From assembly GCA_945872015.1 (NCBI GenBank), contig CAMBYJ010000149.1, positions 1-5,382 on the forward strand: a stretch of DNA of 5,382 bases, in the 5' to 3' direction. The notes beneath the pieces were generated by a model, which saw only the letters and a list, made by a program, of their open reading frames with translations, did not search any database and was not told the origin of the DNA. Within the stretch, counting starts at the first letter, position 1. Each line of letters starts with the position of its first letter. Of the stretch, positions 1-5,382 are shown in pieces. A program made the position numbers and the translations under genes. The stretch comes from Chitinophaga pinensis (lineage in GTDB: Bacteria > Bacteroidota > Bacteroidia > AKYH767-A > OLB10).

Positions 1-1107
1 GTAAACAACACAAGAAAAAAACTGATTTTACAAAAGCAATCATTAACAGCTTCAATCAATTCTGAGAGAGCATCGGTTGGCGATTTGCCCAATAAACAAA
101 ACAAATTACAGTCGCTAAGTCGCGATTATTATTTAAATGAGCGAATTTATAATTTCCTTGCCGATAAAAAAGCGCAGTTGGTGGTAATTCAAAATCCATT
201 TGAACAAAGCAATAAGTTTATTGAAAATGCGGAGCCTGCATTTTATCCAGAGGAAAAATCGTCACCATTGTTTTTCATTCTGGTGATGGCAGCAGCATTG
301 GTTTTAGGTTCTGTAGCTGCAATGGTAGCCTATGCAAAACGCAAAATACATTCTCCTGCAGATTTGCGTGATCATAAATCGATACCTTTTATCGGACAAA
401 TAGAAATTTTACAAGATGTGAAAGGCGCTTATCAATCGTTCACAGCGCTTTCTACAAAAATACAATGCAATTTAGATGCTGGTAAACATCAGATTATAAC
501 GGTTACCAGTAGCCGTAAAGGTGAAGGCAAGACATTTATTGCCTCGCATATTGCACGAACATTAGCAGCTCAACATAAAAAGGTTTTATTAATTGATGCG
601 AATACGTTTAATCCGAAGTTGCATGAACTTTTTGAGATGAAACAAGAAAATGGATTAACAGATTATTACAGTAATAAGGCTCCTATAGGCGATTGTATAC
701 ATACTACCTCTGTTGACCAATTAGATATTTTACCTGCAGGAATAGACAGCAATCCGGTAAGCCATTTAATCTCTTCTGATAAAACCAAATCGTTATTAGA
801 CCATTTATCACCTCAATACGATGCTATTGTAATTGATACTCCAGAAGTGGAGGAGCATATCGATGCAATTCCGTTTATGAAATGGAGCGACTTGAATTTA
901 TTTGTTGTTAAGTCTGATACGCAGCGCGCTGAGTTAATTGAACATGCAGAAATATTAAAAGAAGAATATCGCCTTAAAGAAGTAAATTTCTTGTTAAACG
1001 CAATGAAGAAAGACCGTAATCATATTGGATTCATGCGCAATAACAAAGAGTATAAAATTAAAGGCAACAAATACATTCCTAGAATAGCAAATCTTTTTGT
1101 TTGGTAA
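1..1107 (+). CDS. Exopolysaccharide co-polymerase / BY-kinase-like protein, C-terminal part (5' truncated)
   Basis: The reading frame is open from the first base, so the gene begins outside the window; 368 C-terminal residues are visible, about half of the usual 700-800. Numbering from the window edge, a GNVR-type segment (about 28-88, LPNKQNKLQSLSRDY then ERIYNFLADKKAQ) leads to a transmembrane helix at about 89-112 and then a cytoplasmic P-loop domain. Walker A is SSRKGEGKT (170-178), Walker A' is VLLIDAN (195-201) and Walker B is AIVIDTPEV (275-283). This order matches Wzc/CapAB-type inner-membrane proteins that set polysaccharide chain length and drive export. Several kinase positions deviate: the usual ExxRxxR helix reads QSFTALS (145-151), Walker A' lacks its second Asp and its Arg, and the second Pro of DTPP is Glu. 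The tail has only two tyrosines (351 and 358) rather than a Tyr cluster. It may bind ATP without being an active tyrosine kinase. The family call is firm; loss of kinase activity is inference. Confidence 0.88.
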   Translation, partial: VNNTRKKLILQKQSLTASINSERASVGDLPNKQNKLQSLSRDYYLNERIYNFLADKKAQLVVIQNPFEQSNKFIENAEPAFYPEEKSSPLFFILVMAAALVLGSVAAMVAYAKRKIHSPADLRDHKSIPFIGQIEILQDVKGAYQSFTALSTKIQCNLDAGKHQIITVTSSRKGEGKTFIASHIARTLAAQHKKVLLIDANTFNPKLHELFEMKQENGLTDYYSNKAPIGDCIHTTSVDQLDILPAGIDSNPVSHLISSDKTKSLLDHLSPQYDAIVIDTPEVEEHIDAIPFMKWSDLNLFVVKSDTQRAELIEHAEILKEEYRLKEVNFLLNAMKKDRNHIGFMRNNKEYKIKGNKYIPRIANLFVW

Positions 1108-1110
1108 AAT

Positions 1111-1833
1111 ATGAGTACAGATAGTTTAAAATATAACATCATTAGGCGAGGATACATGCGCCGTCCCTTTAAGAATGTGAAGGCTAATCATTCGGCTCCT
1201 TTAATGCAAGGGCCAGTCCTAAGCAAGCGAAAAATTTCCAATAATTTTCTTTACAGACTATTTGTGGTTTACAATCGTACGCATGAACAATGTGATATGA
1301 AAGATAGTTATGCTTTTAGTGTTTTAAAACAAAATGTAAAATTCTGTTTGGCAGAAAGAGTAATTAGTGGAAATCAGTGGGAGGAGGAGTATAATATATC
1401 CTTCGAGTTGTTTCGAACGACTTTCGCTAATATGGACAGGAACACGAAAATTTTTACTGCAGAAACAGTGAATACAATTTTTACAATTCCTTCGAGCTTT
1501 AGTACCAATACAATTTTTATGAATAGATGGGAAACGGACGGTGGTAAACTACCAATGATGTTCGACCTGATTCATAATTTATTTATCACTGGGTTGTTTC
1601 AACCAAATGATTTTTTAAAGCAATACGATTTCGATTTGTTTTTTTACCAGTCTTTGCCATTATTCAACGAATTGACAAATAAATTTTCAATTGATTATTT
1701 AACCTACGAAAAACTATATCTCCTTTATAATTTGAGTTTTTACTATAAGGCAAAATCGTCGGCAGCAGTATTCAGCAATCTAGAGTTAGTTTATTATAAT
1801 CGCTTACAAAATCGATTACTTAGTCTTGTATAA
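1111..1833 (+). CDS. Hypothetical protein, aromatic-rich, in operon with the polysaccharide co-polymerase
   Basis: I do not recognise the family of this 240-residue protein. It starts 3 bases after the preceding stop codon, so it is almost certainly co-transcribed with the BY-kinase-like gene and may act in the same surface polysaccharide pathway. There is no signal peptide and no clear transmembrane helix, so a cytoplasmic or peripheral location is likely. The N-terminus is basic (RRGYMRRPFKNVK, 12-24). Phe plus Tyr make up about 16% of the protein and nearly a quarter of residues 150-240, which contain stretches such as DFDLFFYQSLPLF and YLLYNLSFYYK. Two cysteines (61 and 79) do not form a recognisable metal motif. 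The start at 1111 has no Shine-Dalgarno sequence, as is normal in this phylum. An ATG at 1156 follows an AGGCGAGG stretch and would shorten the protein by 15 residues. The uninterrupted frame and tight spacing support a real gene; the function is unknown. Confidence 0.75.
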   Translation: MSTDSLKYNIIRRGYMRRPFKNVKANHSAPLMQGPVLSKRKISNNFLYRLFVVYNRTHEQCDMKDSYAFSVLKQNVKFCLAERVISGNQWEEEYNISFELFRTTFANMDRNTKIFTAETVNTIFTIPSSFSTNTIFMNRWETDGGKLPMMFDLIHNLFITGLFQPNDFLKQYDFDLFFYQSLPLFNELTNKFSIDYLTYEKLYLLYNLSFYYKAKSSAAVFSNLELVYYNRLQNRLLSLV

Positions 1834-1844
1834 ACTGTAAGATT

Positions 1845-1877
1845 TTTGATTATTTGCTTAAATGTCACATAAAATTT
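1845..1877 (+). promoter_or_regulatory. Candidate Bacteroidota-type promoter upstream of the NHL/type B CTD gene
   Basis: TTTG at 1845-1848 is followed after 21 nt by TAAAATTT at 1870-1877. The Bacteroidota housekeeping consensus is a -33 TTTG (TTG core) and a -7 TAnnTTTG separated by roughly 17-23 nt. The -33 element matches fully; the -7 element matches four of its six fixed positions. An alternative pairing uses TTG at 1826-1828 with ATTATTTG at 1849-1856, where only the TTTG half of the -7 box fits. In such AT-rich DNA partial matches arise easily, so this is tentative. Confidence 0.28.
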
Positions 1878-1905
1878 AATAAAAAAGGCAACCATTATTC
1901 TTAAC

Positions 1906-1926
1906 AATGCGTTAAAAAATCGCATT
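1906..1926 (+). promoter_or_regulatory. Perfect 6-bp inverted repeat immediately upstream of the start codon at 1929
   Basis: AATGCG (1906-1911) and CGCATT (1921-1926) are exact reverse complements separated by a 9-nt A/T loop, ending two bases before the ATG at 1929. It could be a short RNA hairpin in the leader that affects ribosome access, or an operator dyad. It lacks a T-run, so it does not look like a terminator. The symmetry is seen directly; any role is inference, and a chance 6-bp dyad is quite possible. Confidence 0.35.
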
Positions 1927-1928
1927 CT

Positions 1929-4889
1929 ATGAATAAGCTTATTAACATAAAAAATATTAAAATTACACTTGTTTTCACTTGTGTATTTTTCTTTAATATA
2001 GCTCTTAATGGACAGAGCGTAGTCACTTATTCAGGGCAGGCATTATCTTCAGGATTTGTTAATAGCTCTCTTTCTTCTTCACGTTACAACGAACCTCACG
2101 GAATTGCTTCAGATGCGAACGGTAACATCTTTATTGCCGATCGTTTGAATAATGTAATTCGTAAGATTTCTTCAAACGGTACTGTTTCAACTTATGCAGG
2201 AACTGGTCAAGCTGGAAGTTTCGATGGACCTGCAACTCAAGCTACATTTAATGAACCATGGGCAGTAGCTGCTGATACTTTAGGTAATTTGTACATAGCA
2301 GATACAAAGAGTTATAAGATTCGTAAAATAGACGCAAGTGGAAATGTAACAACAATTGCTGGAACTGGAATTTTCGGTACAACAAATGGCCCTGGAAACG
2401 TGGCTAAATTTGGTTTTACTACCGGCTTAGCAGTAACGAAAGATGGAAGTATCCTTTATGCATGTGATTATAATACGCATGTGATTCGTAAAATACAGAA
2501 CGGAACTGTTTCTAATCTTGCCGGGACTGTTTATTTATCAGGAATGAATGATGGTCCAGGTATCAGTGCTTCGTTTAATCATCCATACGGAATTCATTTA
2601 TTAAACAATGGCGATTTATTAGTTACTGATGAGTGGAATAATACCTTAAGAAAATTAACTTCATTGGGTTATACTTCAACTTTTGCAGGAAGTGGTGTAA
2701 TGGGTAGTACTAACGGTGGCGCTTTAGCATCAAGCTTTAATTATCCATGGGGCGTTACTTCGGATACGTTAGGAAATATTTTTATTTTAGATGGATACAA
2801 TTTTACAATTCGTAAGATTAGTCCTGCAGGACAAGTTTCAACTTATGCAGGTAATGTAGGAGTTGTGGGTAGTGCTGATGGACCTGGTTCGAGTGCATCA
2901 TTTAATAATGCAGCAGGAATCTGTTATAATCGCGTAAACAAATCATTGTATGTGGCTGATACAAAAAATCACACTATACGTAAAGTATCATTTGTTTCTT
3001 CAATTGTTTTAAATGCAACTATCAATGGTGCAAATTCAGCAACCACTTGTTATGGTGATACCATTACAGTTTCTGTTTCTCCTTCGGGATTAACAGGCTA
3101 TAGTGTTTATGATAATGGTGTATTAGTAGGAACATCGAATACGGCTCAAGTGAAGGTTTCAGGATTAACTGCTGGAAGTCATACGTTAATCGCTAATGCT
3201 TATGATGCTAACGGAGCTGTAGCTACGTCAAATAATTTATCAGTTAACGTAACTACTCCTTTTGTTCCTCAAGTATCGTATTCAGGTGCAACAACTATTT
3301 GTACTGGTGATTCATTAAAATTATCAGCAGCATCAGGTATATCTTATGTATGGTCAAATGGACAAACAACAAAAGATATTTATGTTCATATTGCTGGAAA
3401 TTATTCTGTTCAAGTAACAAATAATAATGGTTGTCGTGGGACATCTCTGCCAGTAGCTGTTTCCTTATTACCATTGCCAGATACAACAGTAACCTCATCT
3501 AAAGGATTAACTATTTGTCCGAATGATTCAACCGTATTAACTGCAGTTGGAGGAGTATCTTGGAATTGGTCATGTGGAGTAGTAACACAAAGTGCTCGTG
3601 TACCTGCAGGTAATTATCAGGTAACAATTACAGGAGCAAATGGATGTAAAGCAACATCAGCAAATAAGATTATTACCAATTATAATGTATCACCAATAAG
3701 CGTTTCTCCTTCGGGAAGTGTAACTATTCTACAGAATGATTCTATTCTGTTAACTGCTAGTGGAGGATCGTCTTATGTTTGGTCCAACGGACAAACAGGG
3801 GCTTCTATTTATGTACATAATTCTGGAAGTTATAGTGTGAGTGCAGTAAATAGTAACGGTTGTAATGTAAGTTCTTCAATAGTTAATGTGACTGCTATCA
3901 ATGCAAGTAATATGATTACAGTTATTGGAACAAACGCATTTTGCGAGGGCGGAAGTACAGTACTTACATCTTATTTTGCTAATGGAAATCAATGGTACAG
4001 AAACAATGTTTTGTTAAACGGACAAACACAAAATACACTAACGGTAACGCAGCAGGGCTATTATAAAGTAAAAGTAACTAATGCAGGAAATGCGTTTTAT
4101 TCTGATTCTGTATTTATTGAGGTGTATCCATCTGCGCAATTGCCAACTGTAAATGATACAGCTGTTTGTAAAGGAAATAATTTACAAATCACTTTAGCAG
4201 GTACTACTACTTATCAGTGGTATAATGAAATCACAGGTGGAAGTCTTTTAGCAACAGGAAACAACTTCACTCAATCAAATGTACAAACACCGTTTAGTGT
4301 TTATTTAGATGCAATCACATCAAACGGATGTAAAGCAGTTAGTCGTGAAAAAATTCAGGTTAATGTGAATCCATTGCCAATAGTTGATTTTACTTATAAT
4401 GTAGAATTAGATAATGGTAGTTATATCACAACGTTTAATCATTCTTGTAATGGTGCCGATTATTATTCTTGGAATTTTAATGGTTTAGATACATCTAATC
4501 TTGAAACACCACAATATACATTTTCAATGGACGGTGTTTATTCAGTCAACTTAACAGCAACAAATACCCAAACTGGTTGCAGTAATTCAATACAGAAGAA
4601 CGTAGATATTCATGTGAAAACAGATTTGTTTGTGCCTACTACGTTTACTCCTAACAATGATGGTAAGAATGATATTTTCAGAGTGAGAGGAAGTGAAGTG
4701 ATTGTAGAAGAGATGTCAATTTTTAATCAATGGGGCAAAGCTGTATTTCATGGTGATGCTGCCATCACTACTTGGGATGGAACATCTAACGGTGAAACGT
4801 TGAATAACGGAACGTACGTTTATAAAATTAAAGTGATTGACGCGGGAACTCCAAAGGAATTAAAAGGAACAGTAACATTAATAAAATGA
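1929..4889 (+). CDS. Secreted NHL-propeller / Ig-like / PKD protein with T9SS type B (gliding motility-associated) C-terminal domain
   Basis: This 986-residue protein is probably exported by Sec and then moved to the cell surface or medium by the type IX secretion system. A signal peptide (1-28) ends near LNG|QSVV; Cys18 lies inside its hydrophobic core and is not a lipobox. Six NHL repeats of 54-55 residues begin at 52, 106, 160, 215, 269 and 324, each with an NxP..GI-like start, an LYIAD-like strand and an IRKI-like strand. About six Ig-like modules follow (roughly 356-814), with recurring cores such as SYVWSNGQT and GNYSVQV. A PKD-like domain lies at about 817-897 (YYSWNF, YSVNLTATN). The C-terminus (899-986) is a CHU_C/type B sorting domain: FTPNNDGKND (906-915), FNQWGKAVF (932-940), WDG (949-951), GTYVYKI (961-967) and LKGTVTLIK at the end. 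No catalytic domain is visible, so an adhesin or binding role is more likely than an enzyme. Its stop codon overlaps the start of a PorP/SprF gene, its probable secretion partner. The architecture is clear; the ligand is unknown. Confidence 0.93.
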   Translation: MNKLINIKNIKITLVFTCVFFFNIALNGQSVVTYSGQALSSGFVNSSLSSSRYNEPHGIASDANGNIFIADRLNNVIRKISSNGTVSTYAGTGQAGSFDGPATQATFNEPWAVAADTLGNLYIADTKSYKIRKIDASGNVTTIAGTGIFGTTNGPGNVAKFGFTTGLAVTKDGSILYACDYNTHVIRKIQNGTVSNLAGTVYLSGMNDGPGISASFNHPYGIHLLNNGDLLVTDEWNNTLRKLTSLGYTSTFAGSGVMGSTNGGALASSFNYPWGVTSDTLGNIFILDGYNFTIRKISPAGQVSTYAGNVGVVGSADGPGSSASFNNAAGICYNRVNKSLYVADTKNHTIRKVSFVSSIVLNATINGANSATTCYGDTITVSVSPSGLTGYSVYDNGVLVGTSNTAQVKVSGLTAGSHTLIANAYDANGAVATSNNLSVNVTTPFVPQVSYSGATTICTGDSLKLSAASGISYVWSNGQTTKDIYVHIAGNYSVQVTNNNGCRGTSLPVAVSLLPLPDTTVTSSKGLTICPNDSTVLTAVGGVSWNWSCGVVTQSARVPAGNYQVTITGANGCKATSANKIITNYNVSPISVSPSGSVTILQNDSILLTASGGSSYVWSNGQTGASIYVHNSGSYSVSAVNSNGCNVSSSIVNVTAINASNMITVIGTNAFCEGGSTVLTSYFANGNQWYRNNVLLNGQTQNTLTVTQQGYYKVKVTNAGNAFYSDSVFIEVYPSAQLPTVNDTAVCKGNNLQITLAGTTTYQWYNEITGGSLLATGNNFTQSNVQTPFSVYLDAITSNGCKAVSREKIQVNVNPLPIVDFTYNVELDNGSYITTFNHSCNGADYYSWNFNGLDTSNLETPQYTFSMDGVYSVNLTATNTQTGCSNSIQKNVDIHVKTDLFVPTTFTPNNDGKNDIFRVRGSEVIVEEMSIFNQWGKAVFHGDAAITTWDGTSNGETLNNGTYVYKIKVIDAGTPKELKGTVTLIK
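2082..2993 (+). repeat. Six tandem NHL repeats (beta-propeller coding region)
   Basis: Six coding repeats of 162-165 bp begin at 2082, 2244, 2406, 2571, 2733 and 2898. Shared positions are F/Y-N-x-P at the start, D-x-x-G-N-hydrophobic in the middle, then D-x-x-N/S-x-x-I-R-K and an outer strand such as STYAGTG. The sixth unit stops after IRKV without its STYAG strand, while a matching strand (SVVTYSGQ) sits at residues 30-37 just after the signal peptide. This suggests a closed six-bladed propeller in which the N-terminal strand completes the last blade, as in other NHL propellers. The closure is inferred from the pattern, not from a structure. Confidence 0.88.
3261..3896 (+). repeat. Three tandem Ig-like modules of 71-72 residues
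   Basis: Residues 445-656 hold three successive modules. Each starts with a TIC(x)xD-type strand (C458, C530; L601 in the third) and ends with an NGC turn (C502, C573, C645). The spacing between equivalent positions is 72 and then 71 residues. The first and third share most of a 23-residue core (SYVWSNGQT, IYVH, YSV), while the middle one reads SWNWSCGVV there. Looser relatives flank them (about 356-440, 660-732 and 737-814). Such modules are common stalks in Bacteroidota surface proteins and probably hold the propeller away from the cell. Confidence 0.75.
4623..4886 (+). other. T9SS type B C-terminal sorting domain (CHU_C / gliding motility-associated CTD)
   Basis: The last 88 residues carry the signature of this sorting domain: VPTTFTPNNDGKND, an FNQWGKAVF strand, WDG, an NGTYVYKI strand and a final LKGTVTLIK strand. 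The domain is an Ig-like fold recognised by the T9SS translocon. Type B domains, unlike type A, are typically accompanied by a PorP/SprF-family partner, and one is encoded immediately downstream. Confidence 0.93.
4886..4889 (+). promoter_or_regulatory. ATGA stop/start overlap: translational coupling of the secreted protein and PorP/SprF genes
   Basis: The TGA stop at 4887-4889 shares bases with the ATG start at 4886-4888. With no Shine-Dalgarno sequence in the preceding AT-rich bases, the downstream gene probably relies on ribosomes finishing the upstream one, tying production of the partner to that of its cargo. The overlap is seen directly; coupling is inference. Confidence 0.7.
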
Positions 4890-5382
4890 AAAGGATTCTA
4901 ATCATATTTTTTCTTCTGTCCGTATTTGTGAAAGCAAATGCGCAGGATCCTCATTTTACACAGGTTAATCGTTTAGGGTCTATGATTAATCCTGCAGTGT
5001 CGCTGGCAGAAAATAACAACATGCAGATAACAATGTTGTATCGTACACAATGGAATAATATAGCACCATTTAAAACACAAGGCGTTGCATTTAATAAAAA
5101 AGTTAATCGTTTTACATTTGATGCTAACGTAATAAACAATACTGCTGGAGATGCTGGATTTCGTCAGCTTTATTTTAATGGTGGGTTATCGTACAATCAC
5201 AAAACAAAGAAAAATAGTTTTATTGGTGGAGTTCAGATTGGATTAATACAACACAGTTTTAATCCTTTGAATATGACATTTGATGATCAGTATATTCCTG
5301 ATGTAGGATATTCTTCGGGCAATGCCACTCAAGAAGTATTTACAAATACAAGATCTATTCGTCCTGATTTTAACGTAGGTGG
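4886..5382 (+). CDS. PorP/SprF family type IX secretion system outer-membrane protein, N-terminal part (3' truncated)
   Basis: The frame from the ATG at 4886 stays open to the window edge, giving 165 complete codons of a protein usually about 300-350 residues long. A signal peptide (1-19, MKRILIIFFLLSVFVKANA) has an ANA|Q cleavage site. The mature start QDPHFTQ, followed by SMINPAVS (32-39), LYRTQWNN (51-58) and NNTAGDAGF (84-92), is typical of PorP/SprF proteins, which begin with DPxFSQ/T, NPA, YRxQW and an NDxAG-like turn. The alternating hydrophobic and polar pattern (for example SFIGGVQIGLIQHSF) fits an outer-membrane beta-barrel. In Flavobacterium, SprF is required for surface delivery of the adhesin SprB, and related proteins pair with type B CTD cargo. 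Its overlap with the cargo gene supports such a dedicated pairing. The family call is strong; I give no gene symbol because many paralogues exist per genome. Confidence 0.9.
   Translation, partial: MKRILIIFFLLSVFVKANAQDPHFTQVNRLGSMINPAVSLAENNNMQITMLYRTQWNNIAPFKTQGVAFNKKVNRFTFDANVINNTAGDAGFRQLYFNGGLSYNHKTKKNSFIGGVQIGLIQHSFNPLNMTFDDQYIPDVGYSSGNATQEVFTNTRSIRPDFNVG

Larger units (their letters stand above)
1834..1928. other. AT-rich intergenic region separating the polysaccharide and T9SS gene pairs
   Basis: This 95-bp gap is the only real intergenic space in the window. It contains a weak candidate promoter, an AT-only inverted repeat (TTAAAT 1858-1863 and ATTTAA 1874-1879, 10-nt loop) and a perfect 6-bp dyad just before the next ATG. 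No GC-rich hairpin followed by a T-run is present, so I see no convincing intrinsic terminator for the upstream operon. Read-through into the secreted protein gene is possible. Confidence 0.6.

Noticed and set aside
85..87. TTG codon as the start of the BY-kinase-like gene
   Set aside because: The frame is open upstream to base 1, and the residues after the TTG are in the middle of a GNVR-type segment. The gene simply continues beyond the left edge.
1156..1158. Internal ATG preceded by AGGCGAGG as the true start of the unknown protein
   Set aside because: Bacteroidota rarely depend on Shine-Dalgarno sequences, and the upstream ATG at 1111 gives tight operon spacing. The alternative cannot be excluded but is less likely.
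1858..1879. TTAAAT/ATTTAA inverted repeat as a transcription terminator
   Set aside because: The stem is only A-T pairs with a 10-nt loop and is followed by A-rich rather than T-rich sequence on the + strand.
1980..1982. Cys18 of the large secreted protein as a lipoprotein lipobox
   Set aside because: The context is VFTCVFFF inside the hydrophobic core, without the small residues required before a lipobox Cys. A standard cleavage site follows near residue 28.
2082..2993. Tandem repeats as a CRISPR array or non-coding repeat
   Set aside because: The repeats are in-frame protein repeats (NHL) with diverged DNA, not identical short repeats with unique spacers.
3295..3498. 67-codon open frame on the minus strand
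   Set aside because: It lies wholly inside the well-supported repeat region of the secreted protein and its translation shows no recognisable features.
4951..5139. 62-codon open frame on the minus strand
   Set aside because: It is antisense to the clearly recognisable N-terminal part of the PorP/SprF gene.

Overview
The window looks like a piece of a chromosome from a Bacteroidota (Bacteroidetes) bacterium. The DNA is AT-rich and no convincing Shine-Dalgarno sequences precede the genes. It encodes two protein types that mark this phylum: a secreted protein ending in a gliding-motility/type IX secretion (T9SS) type B C-terminal domain, and a PorP/SprF-family outer-membrane protein. I cannot place it more precisely than a T9SS-bearing, probably free-living member of the phylum.

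Layout: there are four genes, all on the + strand, and the window cuts the first and last. (1) Positions 1-1107 hold the C-terminal 368 residues of a Wzz/BY-kinase-type exopolysaccharide co-polymerase: GNVR segment, second transmembrane helix, cytoplasmic P-loop domain. Its Walker A motif is intact, but several other kinase motifs are altered. (2) Positions 1111-1833 hold a 240-residue protein of unknown function, rich in Phe and Tyr, only 3 bases downstream and so probably in the same operon. (3) A 95-bp AT-rich gap (1834-1928) contains a weak Bacteroidota-type promoter candidate and a small perfect dyad just before the next start codon. (4) Positions 1929-4889 hold a 986-residue secreted multidomain protein: signal peptide, six-unit NHL beta-propeller, about six Ig-like modules, a PKD-like domain and a T9SS type B sorting domain. 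(5) From 4886 to the right edge is the start of a PorP/SprF-family gene, overlapping the previous stop codon by 4 bases (ATGA).

How the genes may work together: the last two form the familiar T9SS pair of a type B cargo and a PorP/SprF partner, which in characterised gliding bacteria is needed to export or anchor the cargo at the cell surface. The first two appear to be the tail of a surface polysaccharide operon. The window thus joins two cell-envelope functions, but whether they are functionally linked is inference. I saw no RNA genes, mobile elements or CRISPR. The most notable observations are the eroded BY-kinase motifs, the NHL propeller on a T9SS adhesin-like protein with inferred N-to-C 'velcro' closure, the uneven cysteine pattern of its Ig-like modules, and the unknown aromatic-rich protein.
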